64,000 nt of DNA from Blastobasis lacticolella (lineage: Eukaryota; Arthropoda; Insecta; Lepidoptera; Blastobasidae), in contig LR990052.1 of the NCBI GenBank assembly GCA_905147135.1, positions 12,338,200 to 12,402,199 on the forward strand, in the 5' to 3' direction. The notes below the pieces were generated by a model. That model searched no databases and had not been told where the DNA came from. It saw only the letters and a program-made list of their open reading frames with translations. Shown here in pieces: positions 22,190 through 31,928 of this stretch (positions are counted from its first letter, which is position 1; each line of letters begins with the position of its first letter). Both the position numbers and the translations under genes were made by a program.

Positions 22190-22515
22190 ATGTCCCGAAT
22201 GTGCTCTGGCGCACGAGGGCCCGGGGCCCGCCTTGACCATGATCCAGTATTTGGAAGATCAGATAATTTCAGTGGAGCGACTGTCATTTGACCTCCATGA
22301 CCGCAGGGGAACCAGATCAGATTGGATCATGGTTACACATTCAGTCGCTTGAATGTGTAGGTTTGATCACGATGTTTTCATTCACCGTGAGATCATCGGT
22401 TAGAATTCAGCTAATGTACATAACACAGAAGATAGTCATTAGTACATGGCCGTAGCGAGATTCGAACCCGGTACCTCTGGCTTAAGAGTCAGATACCTTA
22501 ACGGCTCGACCACCG
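22190..22515 (-). repeat. SINE-B near full-length
   Basis: Reverse complement runs from the tRNA-like head (22440-22512, with 'gggttcgaatctcgctacgg') through the whole body to 'cgggacattaacgcaacaaa'. Good agreement with 15735-16092. Confidence 0.8.
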
Positions 22516-22989
22516 AAGCTCCTTTTACTTCTTCTGTAAACTGGATAAAAGATTTTAAGTATAACATCTTTCCATTCGCCTTCCTGTAATCTGTGGAAGT
22601 GATTTGATGAAAAAACGAACGAACATGGACTAAGTCCATAGGGACGGAGGTTGTCAAAACCGAAAATCACTTACTTTACACTTAAAGTTAGTGATTGGTG
22701 CAATACTTTTCTTGTTAGGAATATCTGAAATCAACTTAGGTACCTATGTATGCTAATAATCAATTCCGCAGCACAATTTTCCGATCCACCAACCACGTTT
22801 CGAATAAATTTCGAAAAATAATGCTCCTGCGTGTGGATATGTGGCGTTACGCGACTAGTAGGTACATTAGTGGCAGCCTTGGTGTAAGAGACATCGCTAT
22901 TAATATTATCAGCGATATCTCTCCAGATGTCTATCTAGACGATTCTCGCCGCGTTGGTTTATTCACGTGTAGCGTAAGCCCCAGATATA
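22516..22989. other. no gene recognised
   Basis: Intergenic; an 82-codon ORF at 22746-22994 has no recognisable domain. Confidence 0.4.
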
Positions 22990-23195
22990 CGTGAGAAGTA
23001 GGTGCCTAAACCTGTCTGTGTCAGGGAGGAAGTCACGCGGGAAACCCAAGAAGCGATGGATTGATATCGCCGGGTCAGACGCAGGAGCCAACGACGTGAG
23101 AATGCCGAAGATCGGACGAAGTGGAGAAGAATAGTCCTAGAAGCGGGCCTAGACAACGGTCCCTGGCAGAAGCCAGGATTGATCGCTTATTGTGT
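22990..23195 (+). repeat. RTE-like LINE tail (family D)
   Basis: 'gggaaacccaagaagcgatg' encodes a GKPKKRWIDI-like segment, followed by 'gaagtggagaagaatagtcc'. This matches the C-terminal end of RTE-type LINE proteins and the copy at 62930-63112. 5'-truncated. Confidence 0.6.
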
Positions 23196-23824
23196 AGGGT
23201 GTACCTACTACTTCGCGAATTTCCAATTTTTTTATACCACTGGTATGCGGCATGCTGAATACCTACTTATATACAGTTACCTACCGCAGCGGACGTTTGC
23301 AATAGGTATATACTTACCACGGTTAGGTTAGCTGGATAATATTACAAATTTTTCTTACTCATACTACTTACGTTGAGCCACAGAATGTATATAAATGTAA
23401 GTTGCGCGTCAGATAGGGACGTCAATTTAAAAACTTATCTTGCTTGGCGCTCAACTGTTAAAAACTTATTTGGAATAATTACGTATTAAAATTAAAGTCG
23501 TATCGTAACACAGTTAGTTAGGTACCTACGAATAGTCACAGAAATCAAATAAGTTACAAATAGGTACTTATTTAGTTGTACCTACGATACCTATTGCTAC
23601 TCGTCCATAGATGGCGCATGCATGAAAGACTTTAGGGTGTAGTCCCTTAAAATTGCTTTTTTATTACGACTCCCGACAGCTAAATATTATTAATTTATTG
23701 AAATTTTGTATATATCCACTTTGGGTCGCACAGCCAGCGCAGTAAGTAAGTTTTTAGAAGTAGTAATTCAAGAAAGGGGTGAAAGAGTTTTTACGGGGTC
23801 GGCAACGAGTAAGTGAGCTCCTGT
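23196..23824. other. no gene recognised
   Basis: AT-rich intergenic DNA, no repeat or ORF of note. Confidence 0.45.
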
Positions 23825-23912
23825 TGTTGCAAACGTCCATAGGCTGCGGTGACTGCTTACCATCATGCGGGCCGAAGGCTTGATTGCAACTGTGGTATAA
23901 AAAAATCTAGAT
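23825..23912 (+). repeat. short LINE 3' tail
   Basis: 'ttgcaaacgtccataggctg' to 'gtggtataaaaaaatc'. The same short tail, less diverged, is at 61062-61142. It ends in a short A run. Confidence 0.65.
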
Positions 23913-24344
23913 AACCTACAATAGGATTCCACCGACAAGACATTTGGGGCGGCCCAAATGCGGCCCAATTACACCAAATTCTTAATCGCATTTGAGCTTA
24001 ATATTAATACAAAATTTCATGTAACGTCATCCTTAAATGTGTTTAAGATTTTGGTGCTAGCCGGGCTTAGTTATTTTATTTCTGTTCCACTGCAGGACAA
24101 CGGCCTCCATAACTGGCGATCGAATGACAAGGCATAATAATAATAAATCTTTAATTTCCTCCACAATAATCACAAAATTACAATACAATGTTAGAATACC
24201 TTCACAAATCAGGATAAAATTTAATGTGAAAAAAAAAGCTGGACATTTTTTTTTATATTGTGGGAGTCTAGCTAGAGCTTCGCTAAGTCAATCCTGTGTT
24301 ATGTGGGATACACAGAAAGGTTTGCGTAACTCATTAGTAAAACG

Positions 24345-24690
24345 ATTTATATGTAAAGTAATATATGTATTGCTTTTCGAAGTATTCTCCATTACATTTT
24401 AAACTATTTTTAAAAACATGAAGACCATATTAGTCATGTTTTTCACATGCTGGTTGAAAACTATCACGGCGTCTTGCGGCCCCGTACATGTCAAACCTCT
24501 CACCAAATCTTTGATTTTCGAGAAAATTGAGAAATCGCATGGTGCCAGGTCGGGACTATGTGTGGGATGGATCATTAGCTCTACCTTTTCAGTTGTAAGT
24601 AAAGCTTGGTGCTGTAAAGCTGGTTCATGGTGCAATAGGATGCGACTTCTTGGTCATTTGTTCCTATTTCAAAGACACTGGGACTTTGAA
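24345..24690 (-). pseudogene. mariner transposase C-terminal remnant
   Basis: A minus ORF at 24399-24635 reads EKVELMIHPTHSPDLAPCDF, then FSIFSKIKDLVRG and a FNQHV-like segment. This is the mariner transposase region around the third catalytic Asp (SPDLAPCDF). After a frameshift, KNSLKCNGEYFEKQ (about 24366-24410) is the family's C-terminal end. The N-terminal DNA-binding part and the first catalytic Asp are not recognisable, so it is a dead fragment. Confidence 0.75.
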
Positions 24691-24940
24691 TTCCTGAGTG
24701 GTTCACTTGGTTAACATGTGTGGCACGCAGAGATCCCGGGTTTGAATCCCGGCCGGGCAGAAACGACGAATTTAAATTTCTGTTACTGGTCTGGGTATTG
24801 TATGTGTAATAAGAGTGTATTTAAAAATATATATAAATAGTTAATCAGTTTCCTGGCCCCCATAACACAAGCTTTGCTTACTTTGGAGCTAGATGGCGGT
24901 GTCTGAATTGTCTAACTAATAATAAATAATAAATAAATAA
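24691..24940 (+). repeat. SINE-A copy, plus arm of inverted pair
   Basis: tRNA-like head 'ttcctgagtggttcacttgg' with box-B-like 'cgggtttgaatcccggccgg', then the SINE-A body to 'gctagatggcggtgtctgaa' and an AATAAATAA tail. It abuts an opposite SINE-A copy tail to tail. Confidence 0.85.
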
Positions 24941-25187
24941 ATTTTCGTGGACAAATTCACACAGCGCCATCTAGCCCCAAACTAAGCAAAGCTTGTGCTA
25001 TGGGTGCTAGATAACTGATATACCTCTTAAATACTTTTAAATACATACTTATTATACATAGAACACCCAGACCCGTAACAGAAACTAAAATTCATCATTT
25101 CAATTTCTGCCCGGCCGGGAATCAAACCCGGGACCTCTTGCGTGGCAGACCGGCATGTTGACCATTGAACCACTCAGGTCGTCCGTA
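24936..25187 (-). repeat. SINE-A copy, minus arm of inverted pair
   Basis: Plus strand reads tail (AAATAAATAAATT), 'cacacagcgccatctagccc', the body, then head 'cccgggacctcttgcgtggc' and 'ccactcaggtcgtc'. This is the cleanest SINE-A copy. With 24691-24940 it forms a near-palindromic block of about 500 bp. Confidence 0.85.
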
Positions 25188-25229
25188 ATAATTGATTGAT
25201 TGTGATAATTGGACAATTACAGAATATCG

Positions 25230-25495
25230 CAGCTAAATAATACTCTTTTAAATAGTATTGTGTTTCTGCCGGTGAGTAAGGTTTCCAGTGCTCCATGGGG
25301 TGGGGATTTGGGGAACCGTGGCTTTGGCAGTGGAGTGGCATTTGCTTTTTGCTGCCAGAGCAACGTGTTATAGAGGTGGGCAACGCATTAGCGATACTCT
25401 TGGTGTTGCTAATGTCTATAGGCAGTGATGACCACTTTCCATCAGGTGGCCCGCTTGCATGTTTGCCTACCGTATGACATAAAAAAAAAAAAAAT
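25230..25495 (+). mobile_element. LINE 3' end, 5'-truncated
   Basis: From 'aatatcgcagctaaataata' to 'ccgcttgcatgtttgcctac' and a poly(A) run at 25483-25494. It matches 45230-45490 closely but lacks that copy's first 80 bp. Confidence 0.75.
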
Positions 25496-25781
25496 TGATT
25501 GGATATAAAATTAATTTACAAATTGTATTGTAAAACTCAGCATTAACCATCTTCATTGGTTAATAATAATAACATTTAAAAAAAAGTGTCAGTACCTTGA
25601 CTTGGCTCATGAGGTGGCTCATTGTGGGATGTTGATTCGACGATCATTGTTGCAATAGTCGTTTCAGTGAAGGGTCTCAAAGCGAAGAGCCTCACCAACA
25701 CCCTAGAGTCTCTCGCTATATAGTTGGATCAAGGGCCAAATACAGAAGGCGGTACTTATGGAGACCACTGGTAGCTTGGGG

Positions 25782-26135
25782 CCAGTGTTACCAGCAGTAG
25801 TTTCCAAAAAAGTACGTCCGGGCTCTTAAAATAGTACGAAAATGACTAAAAAGTTACGATTCACCTTATATTCTATATTTTACCGGCCTTGGGGGGGGGG
25901 GGGAGACGATTTTTAGTCAATAAAATGGTGCCGGTGGCCAAACTCAACCCTTCCTTACATTATTTTACGGTATTTCGCGGACAGGAAAGGCGAAGTGACC
26001 ACCCCCCTCAGCTAAATTTAGCATTTTGTAAAGACGTACTAAATAGTACGATGTGAAGCAAAGTACGCCAAAGGTACGACAGTCGGCCAAATAGTACGTA
26101 AATCGTACCAAAAGGTACGATCTGGCAACGCTGCT
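25782..26135 (+). repeat. GTACGA-rich 354-bp element, copy 1
   Basis: A 354-bp element whose reverse complement recurs at 56590-56943 with high identity. Ends are imperfect inverted repeats (left agtgttaccag, inverted right agcgttgccag). The interior has many GTAC words ('aatagtacgtaaatcgtacc', 'aggtacgacagtcggccaaa') and a G13-14 run near 25893-25908. No ORF. Probably a MITE-like DNA element. I do not recognise the family. Confidence 0.7.
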
Positions 26136-26329
26136 TGGGGCTCGCCTCGCCTCAGTGCTGGTTTTATTTTGGATTTTAGTTTTTTCTATTATTTATTTTT
26201 TATATATGTATTGTATAATTTTTATAGTTTTAGTTTTATAAATGCGTAGGTATTTTTTATATTCATATTGAAATAAATTTTTAAGATTAAGATTACAAAA
26301 CGAAAATAAATAAAGAAAATAATAATATT

Positions 26330-26965
26330 AAGTAATAGAATCTTTATTTCAGGCTGTTATGTGAACTAGTTACAAGTCTAGGGTGCATTATGTAATATAC
26401 AAGGAAAAATAAGTGTCATATTATTAATTAACAAGAAATATGAAAATAGATTAAAGCTCGTATTTGCCTAGTAATCGACAGCAGAATTCCATTTACCAAT
26501 AACCAGTAATATAATCGCCGAGTTCTATTATTCCTCATCGACATATTCAAGACATCCTAAATTTGCTTAGATAATGTTATTATTATTATGTTAGAATTTC
26601 GTGATGGCGAAATATAACAGTCAGATCCACATAGCTTTCATGAATTCTGAGGGTATTTATTTTACAGCCATGCTTTGCAAGTGCCGCACGAACTGATATG
26701 GTTTTAAAATCAAATAGTTTATTTGCAAGAATACAGTAGTTGATATACAGGTCTTAACATTAATACAGTGGGCGGTATTCAACTTGCATGCAAGTGTGCA
26801 ACATTGTAAATTAAATCATTTGTCGTTCCAACTTCAATTTCTATGTAGGTACTCCTTAACACTATAAAAAGAATGGTGGAGCAGTCAATTTAGATTTGAA
26901 TGAGTTCCCAGTCAACAACTTCAAGTCTTCAGGAAGATGATTGTATAGAGCTACAGACATGTGGC
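26330..26965 (-). repeat. possible LINE 3' UTR remnants
   Basis: 'aatagtttatttgcaagaat' near 26710 and 'atgattgtatagagctacag' near 26940 are words I associate with minus-strand 3' ends of lepidopteran Jockey-like LINEs. No intact ORF and no second copy in the window, so the call is weak. Confidence 0.3.
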
Positions 26966-27004
26966 CAATATTCCTCCTATAACCTCAATCACCTTCTTCT
27001 TCAT

Positions 27005-27150
27005 AATCTTGGCGTTAATGTCCCGGTTGTGCTCTCGAGCACGAAGGCCTGGGGTCCGTCTTGACTATGATCCAGGATTTGGAGAACAGGTAATTACTGT
27101 GAAGCGACTACTATCTGACCTCCGTGACCCTGCTACCAGGGAAACCTGAC
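27005..27150 (-). repeat. SINE-B 3' part
   Basis: 'cttggcgttaatgtcccggt', 'ctatgatccaggatttggag' and 'tgctaccagggaaacctgac' are the reverse complement of the SINE-B 3' half. It is cut off at 27150 by a MITE that starts exactly there. Confidence 0.8.
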
Positions 27151-27295
27151 CAGTAGCCGTATTCACAATGGCTCGGAAATCCGATTCGGATACGGAATCG
27201 ACAAAGGACCCCGCAAAAGATCATAGGAAAATGTGTTTTCAGTTAATTTTGATGAAATTTTCATAAGTTATAGAGAGTAGAGTTTCCGTTAACGT
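27151..27295 (+). repeat. MITE-1, truncated copy
   Basis: 'cagtagccgtattcacaatg' and about 140 bp following match the complete MITE-1 at 54286-54542. Similarity stops near 27290, so the right end is missing. It lies directly in a SINE-B. Confidence 0.75.
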
Positions 27296-28047
27296 TACAG
27301 TACAGCAACTGCCATCACCTCTGTGATCCTGTTTACAGCGATGAATCGATTTAATGTCAACGCATTTGATACCTACTACGTCATTGTGTGCAAGAAAAAC
27401 TCCACTTTGTAGCGATAGTAGACATTTAGGAGCCCCATAACCATAGAGAAAAAAATGTATCTACAGAAGCCCACAAAACATTGGTCTGCCCGTGTACAAC
27501 CTGGCTCAAAAAATATTTTTTTGTTTTTCAAACTTCTTGAACTTCAACTGACAACATGGCTGTATGTATTTTTGCCTTAAACAACTAAAGTGGATGATAC
27601 TTGTATCCAAGCCAGATAAAAAAATCGTGACTGTCATTTTTAATGAGATGGGATAGGATTGTGTTAATTTATGTTTTGCAGATTTTATTCTATCAAATTA
27701 ATACATCCAAAGAATTCGTTAAATGCTATTAAAATAATCTAACGAATATTGGCCTATCAATGTTGAACTAATACCTACACCGGCAGTATCTGGTTGTAAA
27801 GAAACACCTTCTTTTCTACAAGGACAATAAGTTAACCAAGTATTTGCGGGCCAATACTGAAAACTCAAAAGGTAATTATAAATTTTTAGTTTCAACGTCA
27901 CCGTTAATTTTATTGGATCATCACTTTTCTGTGCCTATGAAACCTAGTCTTTGTCGATCTTGTAGTATTATGTGGTATAACTAATTAGTATCCATTTATC
28001 AATCATAGAATTAAATAGTTACCTAGTAAAGATTTTATTAATTTCAG

Positions 28048-29579
28048 ATGCAACTAACATCAGATCCCCGTCGTGCCGACCGTGAGCGGCGGTATAAACC
28101 GCCACCACCTACGTCTGCACCAGCTGAAGACCTAACAACTGATTATATGAACATACTTGGTAAGCATAACATACCCCCTGACCTACATAGAAATTTACTT
28201 ATTCTTTGTAGTCCTGTTTTATGTCTAACATTAAGGGCTAGGCCTGAGGTGTAATACTCAACATAATAATAATCATTTTGGTATCAATATGCTTTCTGGA
28301 TTCCATGGTCCACTTTAATCATGATCCAGGATTTTGCAGATCGGGTTATTACAGTGGAGTGACTACCATCTGACCTGCGTGACCCTTTCCAGATTGGATA
28401 ATGGGTACAAATTTAGTCATTGCGATGTTTTCGCTCGCCATAATAGCATAGGTTAATGTTCAATTACTGTATATAATTCATAAATGGTCATTGGTACATG
28501 ATAGCACTGGGGATCAACCTTGGTACCTCTCACTTACAAGTCGGACCTTCTATCCATAAGAACACTGACAATCAACAGTATTTTTATAAAATCCTATTTC
28601 AAAGTCTTTGAAATTTTAAATTTGTTATTTGTAATTATTGTATGAATAAACCATAAATTAACACTTTAATAATATTCTCTTCCAGGAATGATATTTTCTA
28701 TGTGTGGCCTTATGATGCGACTAAAATGGTGTGCATGGACTGCAGTCTTCTGTTCCAGTATTAGTTTTGCTAACTCGAGAGTATCAGACGACACAAAACA
28801 GGTAAATGATTAAGTTCCTTTCTACTGGTCAAAGTTGTGATATATCAGGAATGTTAACTCAAACAAGCATTTCTTTCTGCTGTTACTTATAAAAAGCGAT
28901 TGATTTTATTATTACCATAAGTTTAAGGGTTTGCTGATTTCCCGAAATAGCTTATCATCATAATTATAATAAGACAACCCTAAGGAATTCCTTGTTAATT
29001 TTGCTGATCAGTTGAAATGGCCATTTAAATATTCCCCATGCACGTATTTCAGTTCTAGTAAATTATTTACTAATTCAATTGGGTGTAAGGTTTGAGATTG
29101 ATTGAGGAGCTCTCTATAGCTGAGCCGATTATCCACCAACTGGTAAACTCGATCAATAAATACTAAATCAAGTAATGGTAAACTCATAAATTGGTAAACT
29201 TTTAAATTGATTTCTTAAGTTAACTCATTCAGATACATCATTTTTAATTATTACTTCATAAAATAACAACATTAGAGATAGACAAATGGACTTCTGTATA
29301 AGATCTGATACAAAAAATTACTAAGTTAAGCTCTTCTCTCACTCATTTGTTCAAAACAATATTACATAACTTTTTTGTGGATTGATAATGAACAGGACTA
29401 AGTGTTGTTGGGATAATTTACTTTTGTTATAACAGATTTCTGGAACATGTGCTTAATATTATTTTACATCTCTTTTTCAGATTGTTAGCTCCTTCATGCT
29501 ATCTATATCGGCAGTTGTGATGTCATATCTACAAAATCCAGCTCCAATGTCTCCACCATGGGCTACTTTACTTCAATAA
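28048..29579 (+). CDS. WDR83OS: Asterix / WDR83OS (PAT complex subunit)
   Basis: Small multi-pass ER membrane protein of the PAT complex, which helps insert and fold multi-spanning membrane proteins at the ER translocon. Coding exons: 28048-28159, 28686-28801, 29481-29579. Phases close exactly to 108 aa. Family hallmarks: TSDPRR N-terminus, [32 protein letters not shown], and C-terminal [23 protein letters not shown]. Two hydrophobic segments lie at about 38-60 and 78-95. A splice acceptor (tttcag) sits directly before the ATG, so an upstream non-coding exon is expected. I could not place it. Length matches the family (about 100-110 aa). Confidence is high from near-continuous family identity. 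Confidence 0.95.
28290..28560 (-). repeat. SINE-B copy, diverged, in Asterix intron 1
   Basis: 'catgatccaggattttgcag', 'ctgacctgcgtgaccctttc' and 'cttacaagtcgga' follow SINE-B in reverse complement from 3' end to head, with small deletions. It lies in the 28160-28685 intron. Confidence 0.65.
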
Positions 29580-29599
29580 TATTATCTAAATAAATACCT

Positions 29600-30000
29600 A
29601 GATACCTACTTATTTACAATTTGTTCAATGAATATATTAAATGGAAAGTTAACTGGTTTTTATTACCTACACAACTAAGAGAAAGTTAATGAAACCTTAT
29701 TTTGTATGAAAATTACTCATGATTACCAAACTTTATAATAAACATGAAGAAACTAAGATAGCTGTTTATATTCGTGTCTGTCGGCACAGGGCACTTAAAG
29801 GAAAAGGCTACTTTTATCTGAAAAATAGGAATTCAATTGTATTCAAATCATCGTACACTACGTCCGTAGTACTGTGTCGTTCTCACGCGAAAATATTATT
29901 TACGTATACCTACTTGCCGTCCACAGAATAAAGTACCTACTCTCTATCGAGAATTGCCGTCACTCGCGTTCGCTCGGCCAATATGTGAATTACATTATAG
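29600..30000. other. Asterix 3' flank, nothing else seen
   Basis: AT-rich. A 70-codon ORF at 29719-29931 has no recognisable domain. Confidence 0.45.
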
Positions 30001-30009
30001 GCTTTAGAC

Positions 30010-31276
30010 TTCAGTAGATGCAATGACCGTTTCGACCAAATCCGAAGTTTTGAGGGAAGTCGTGAGGTTCTATGGACAGTTATACACGACAACACGGACA
30101 CCAACTAGTGTGGCAAAAGACCCCAGAGCCAAGTTAACCCGACACTATACCGAAAATATCCCGGACATTAGCCTGTACGAGATTAGTATGGCTCTCAAAC
30201 AGCTCAAAACAATAAGGCGCCGGGGGATGATGGAGTTACGGATGAGCTTCTGAAAGCTAGTGGCAGGCAGACCTGTGCTTAAGACCCTTCAGAAGCTCTG
30301 TCATCGTAGAGAGAAAGATGGAAGCCGGAAGTATGGCACAAAAGTACAGTGATATTGTTCTTTTCTCTTTAAGCCTTACGAATAAGGTGTTCTCATGAGA
30401 CATTACGAATCGTCTCGCACGCATGTTTGATGACTTCCAGCCTTCCGAAATGGCTTTAGTACCATATATCACATACATACACTGCGGCAAGTTATGTAGA
30501 AAACCGAAGTGTTTATACCCTGGCTGGTTATCCAGCCTTTATGCTTGGCGTTTCTGGACTATGAAAAAGCCTTCGATTCGATCGTACTCCAGTCTCTACA
30601 GAGCGGTGCCAAATCGACTATCCGTATATCGAAGCATTGAAGTGTCTGTACGAAAACGCCACCATGTCAGTACGTCTCCAGGACCAGAGCTCAAAGCCCA
30701 CTCAGCTGCAGCGAGGTGTTAGACAATGTTATATCACCGAAGTTGTTCACCGCTGCGTTGGAGGATGTCTTCAGGCTTCCGGACTGAGACGGACTTGGCA
30801 TCAATATTATAGGCATGTACCCTTCACTCGCCATAGATTTGCTGACAATATCGTAGTCATGGCTGAAACTCTGGAAGACTTGTGCACTTACTGTGGGCAT
30901 TACCTATAAGAAAACTCAGTTTCACCCAATGGGCGATGGAAAGGGTTTCTCCTCGGAGTCTCATTGTGGAATCGAATGAATGAGGAAATCGGCAAGCGAC
31001 CTAAGGTCATCGACATGGCCCGAAGGATTGCCATGCTTATGTGGCAGTGGCCAAGGCACATAGCTCGCAGAACCGATGGCTTATGGGGCATGAAAGTTCT
31101 CGAGTGGCGACCAAGTATCGGAAGGCGCACCGTGAGTGGCGTGGGACGCACTACGTCTAGGGAGACGAACCTAGGAGGTGAACCGACGATCTGGTAAATA
31201 TCGCCGGTACCACCTGGATGCGAAAGGCACTGGACATAAGCAGTGGGTGTCTTCCGACTGATATGATGATGATGAT
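30010..31276 (+). pseudogene. decayed RTE-type LINE
   Basis: Shifted ORF pieces follow the order of an RTE reverse transcriptase. First comes a linker-like piece (30023-30250), then the first RT catalytic segment LDYEKAFDSI (about 30555-30585) and a C-terminal part: [20 protein letters not shown] (31014-31080), then KVLEWRPSIGRRT. It ends in 'ctgatatgatgatgatgatg' (31258-31277). Multiple stops and frameshifts make it inactive. The 150-codon minus ORF at 30900-31352 is its antisense shadow. Confidence 0.75.
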
Positions 31277-31529
31277 GTGATGCAAAGAACTTGATCATAT
31301 GCCTACCTATCTGAATAAATGCATAATAGAACAAAAGCCACGTCCGCGCCACATCGGCCTACAAGAGGCCTATTTTATGGGTGTTTGCTTGTTCTTGTTT
31401 GTTTGCTTTGTTCTTTCTATTATAGCAGCTAGACGCCGATGCCAACAAAGAGGATAGAAACACTACGTGGATGCCAAAGCCACGATAAATGAAAAAAGTA
31501 CAAATGTCAATGTCAGTTAAAAAATTGCC

Positions 31530-31659
31530 GTCGTGCGCCGCTGCGCTGGATGGATTGAATTTTACGGACGGAGTACCTAACTAATTCTTTACAAAATCCT
31601 TTTGAAAGCTGTGTTGTGTTTAAACAATAATTACTACAATATCAAGGAATATTCTCCAG
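31530..31659 (+). other. OLA1: probable OLA1 5' non-coding exon
   Basis: A strong donor (ctccag|gtaaga, exon end 31659) lies upstream of the acceptor tttacag|A at 31927/31928, directly before the OLA1 ATG at 31929. The start is unknown. The GC-richer block near 31525-31550 ('gtcgtgcgccgctgcgctgg') is the likely promoter or transcription start region. Confidence 0.5.
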
Positions 31660-31928
31660 GTAAGATTTAATCTCTCACCGAGTTGTTCTGTGCCCGGGCC
31701 CCCTTTTTTAGGTTATCTGTGCATTTTTTCTTGTTATTTTTAGTAGTTTAGTAAAGTTTATTCATAATTATTTAATAAAATAGACCGGGGTGTGGATAAC
31801 TTTCTTGAAGAAATGACATTTTACTCTATTTGATAGATATGTTTATATTTTATAGGCGAGACACCTCTTTTTTTCAAACAACTCTTTTTTTCAATTGACG
31901 ATGATGATCTTATCTTTACTTTTACAGA

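Noticed and set aside
30900..31352. 150-codon minus ORF
   Set aside because: Antisense to the recognisable RTE reverse transcriptase remnant; no domain of its own.
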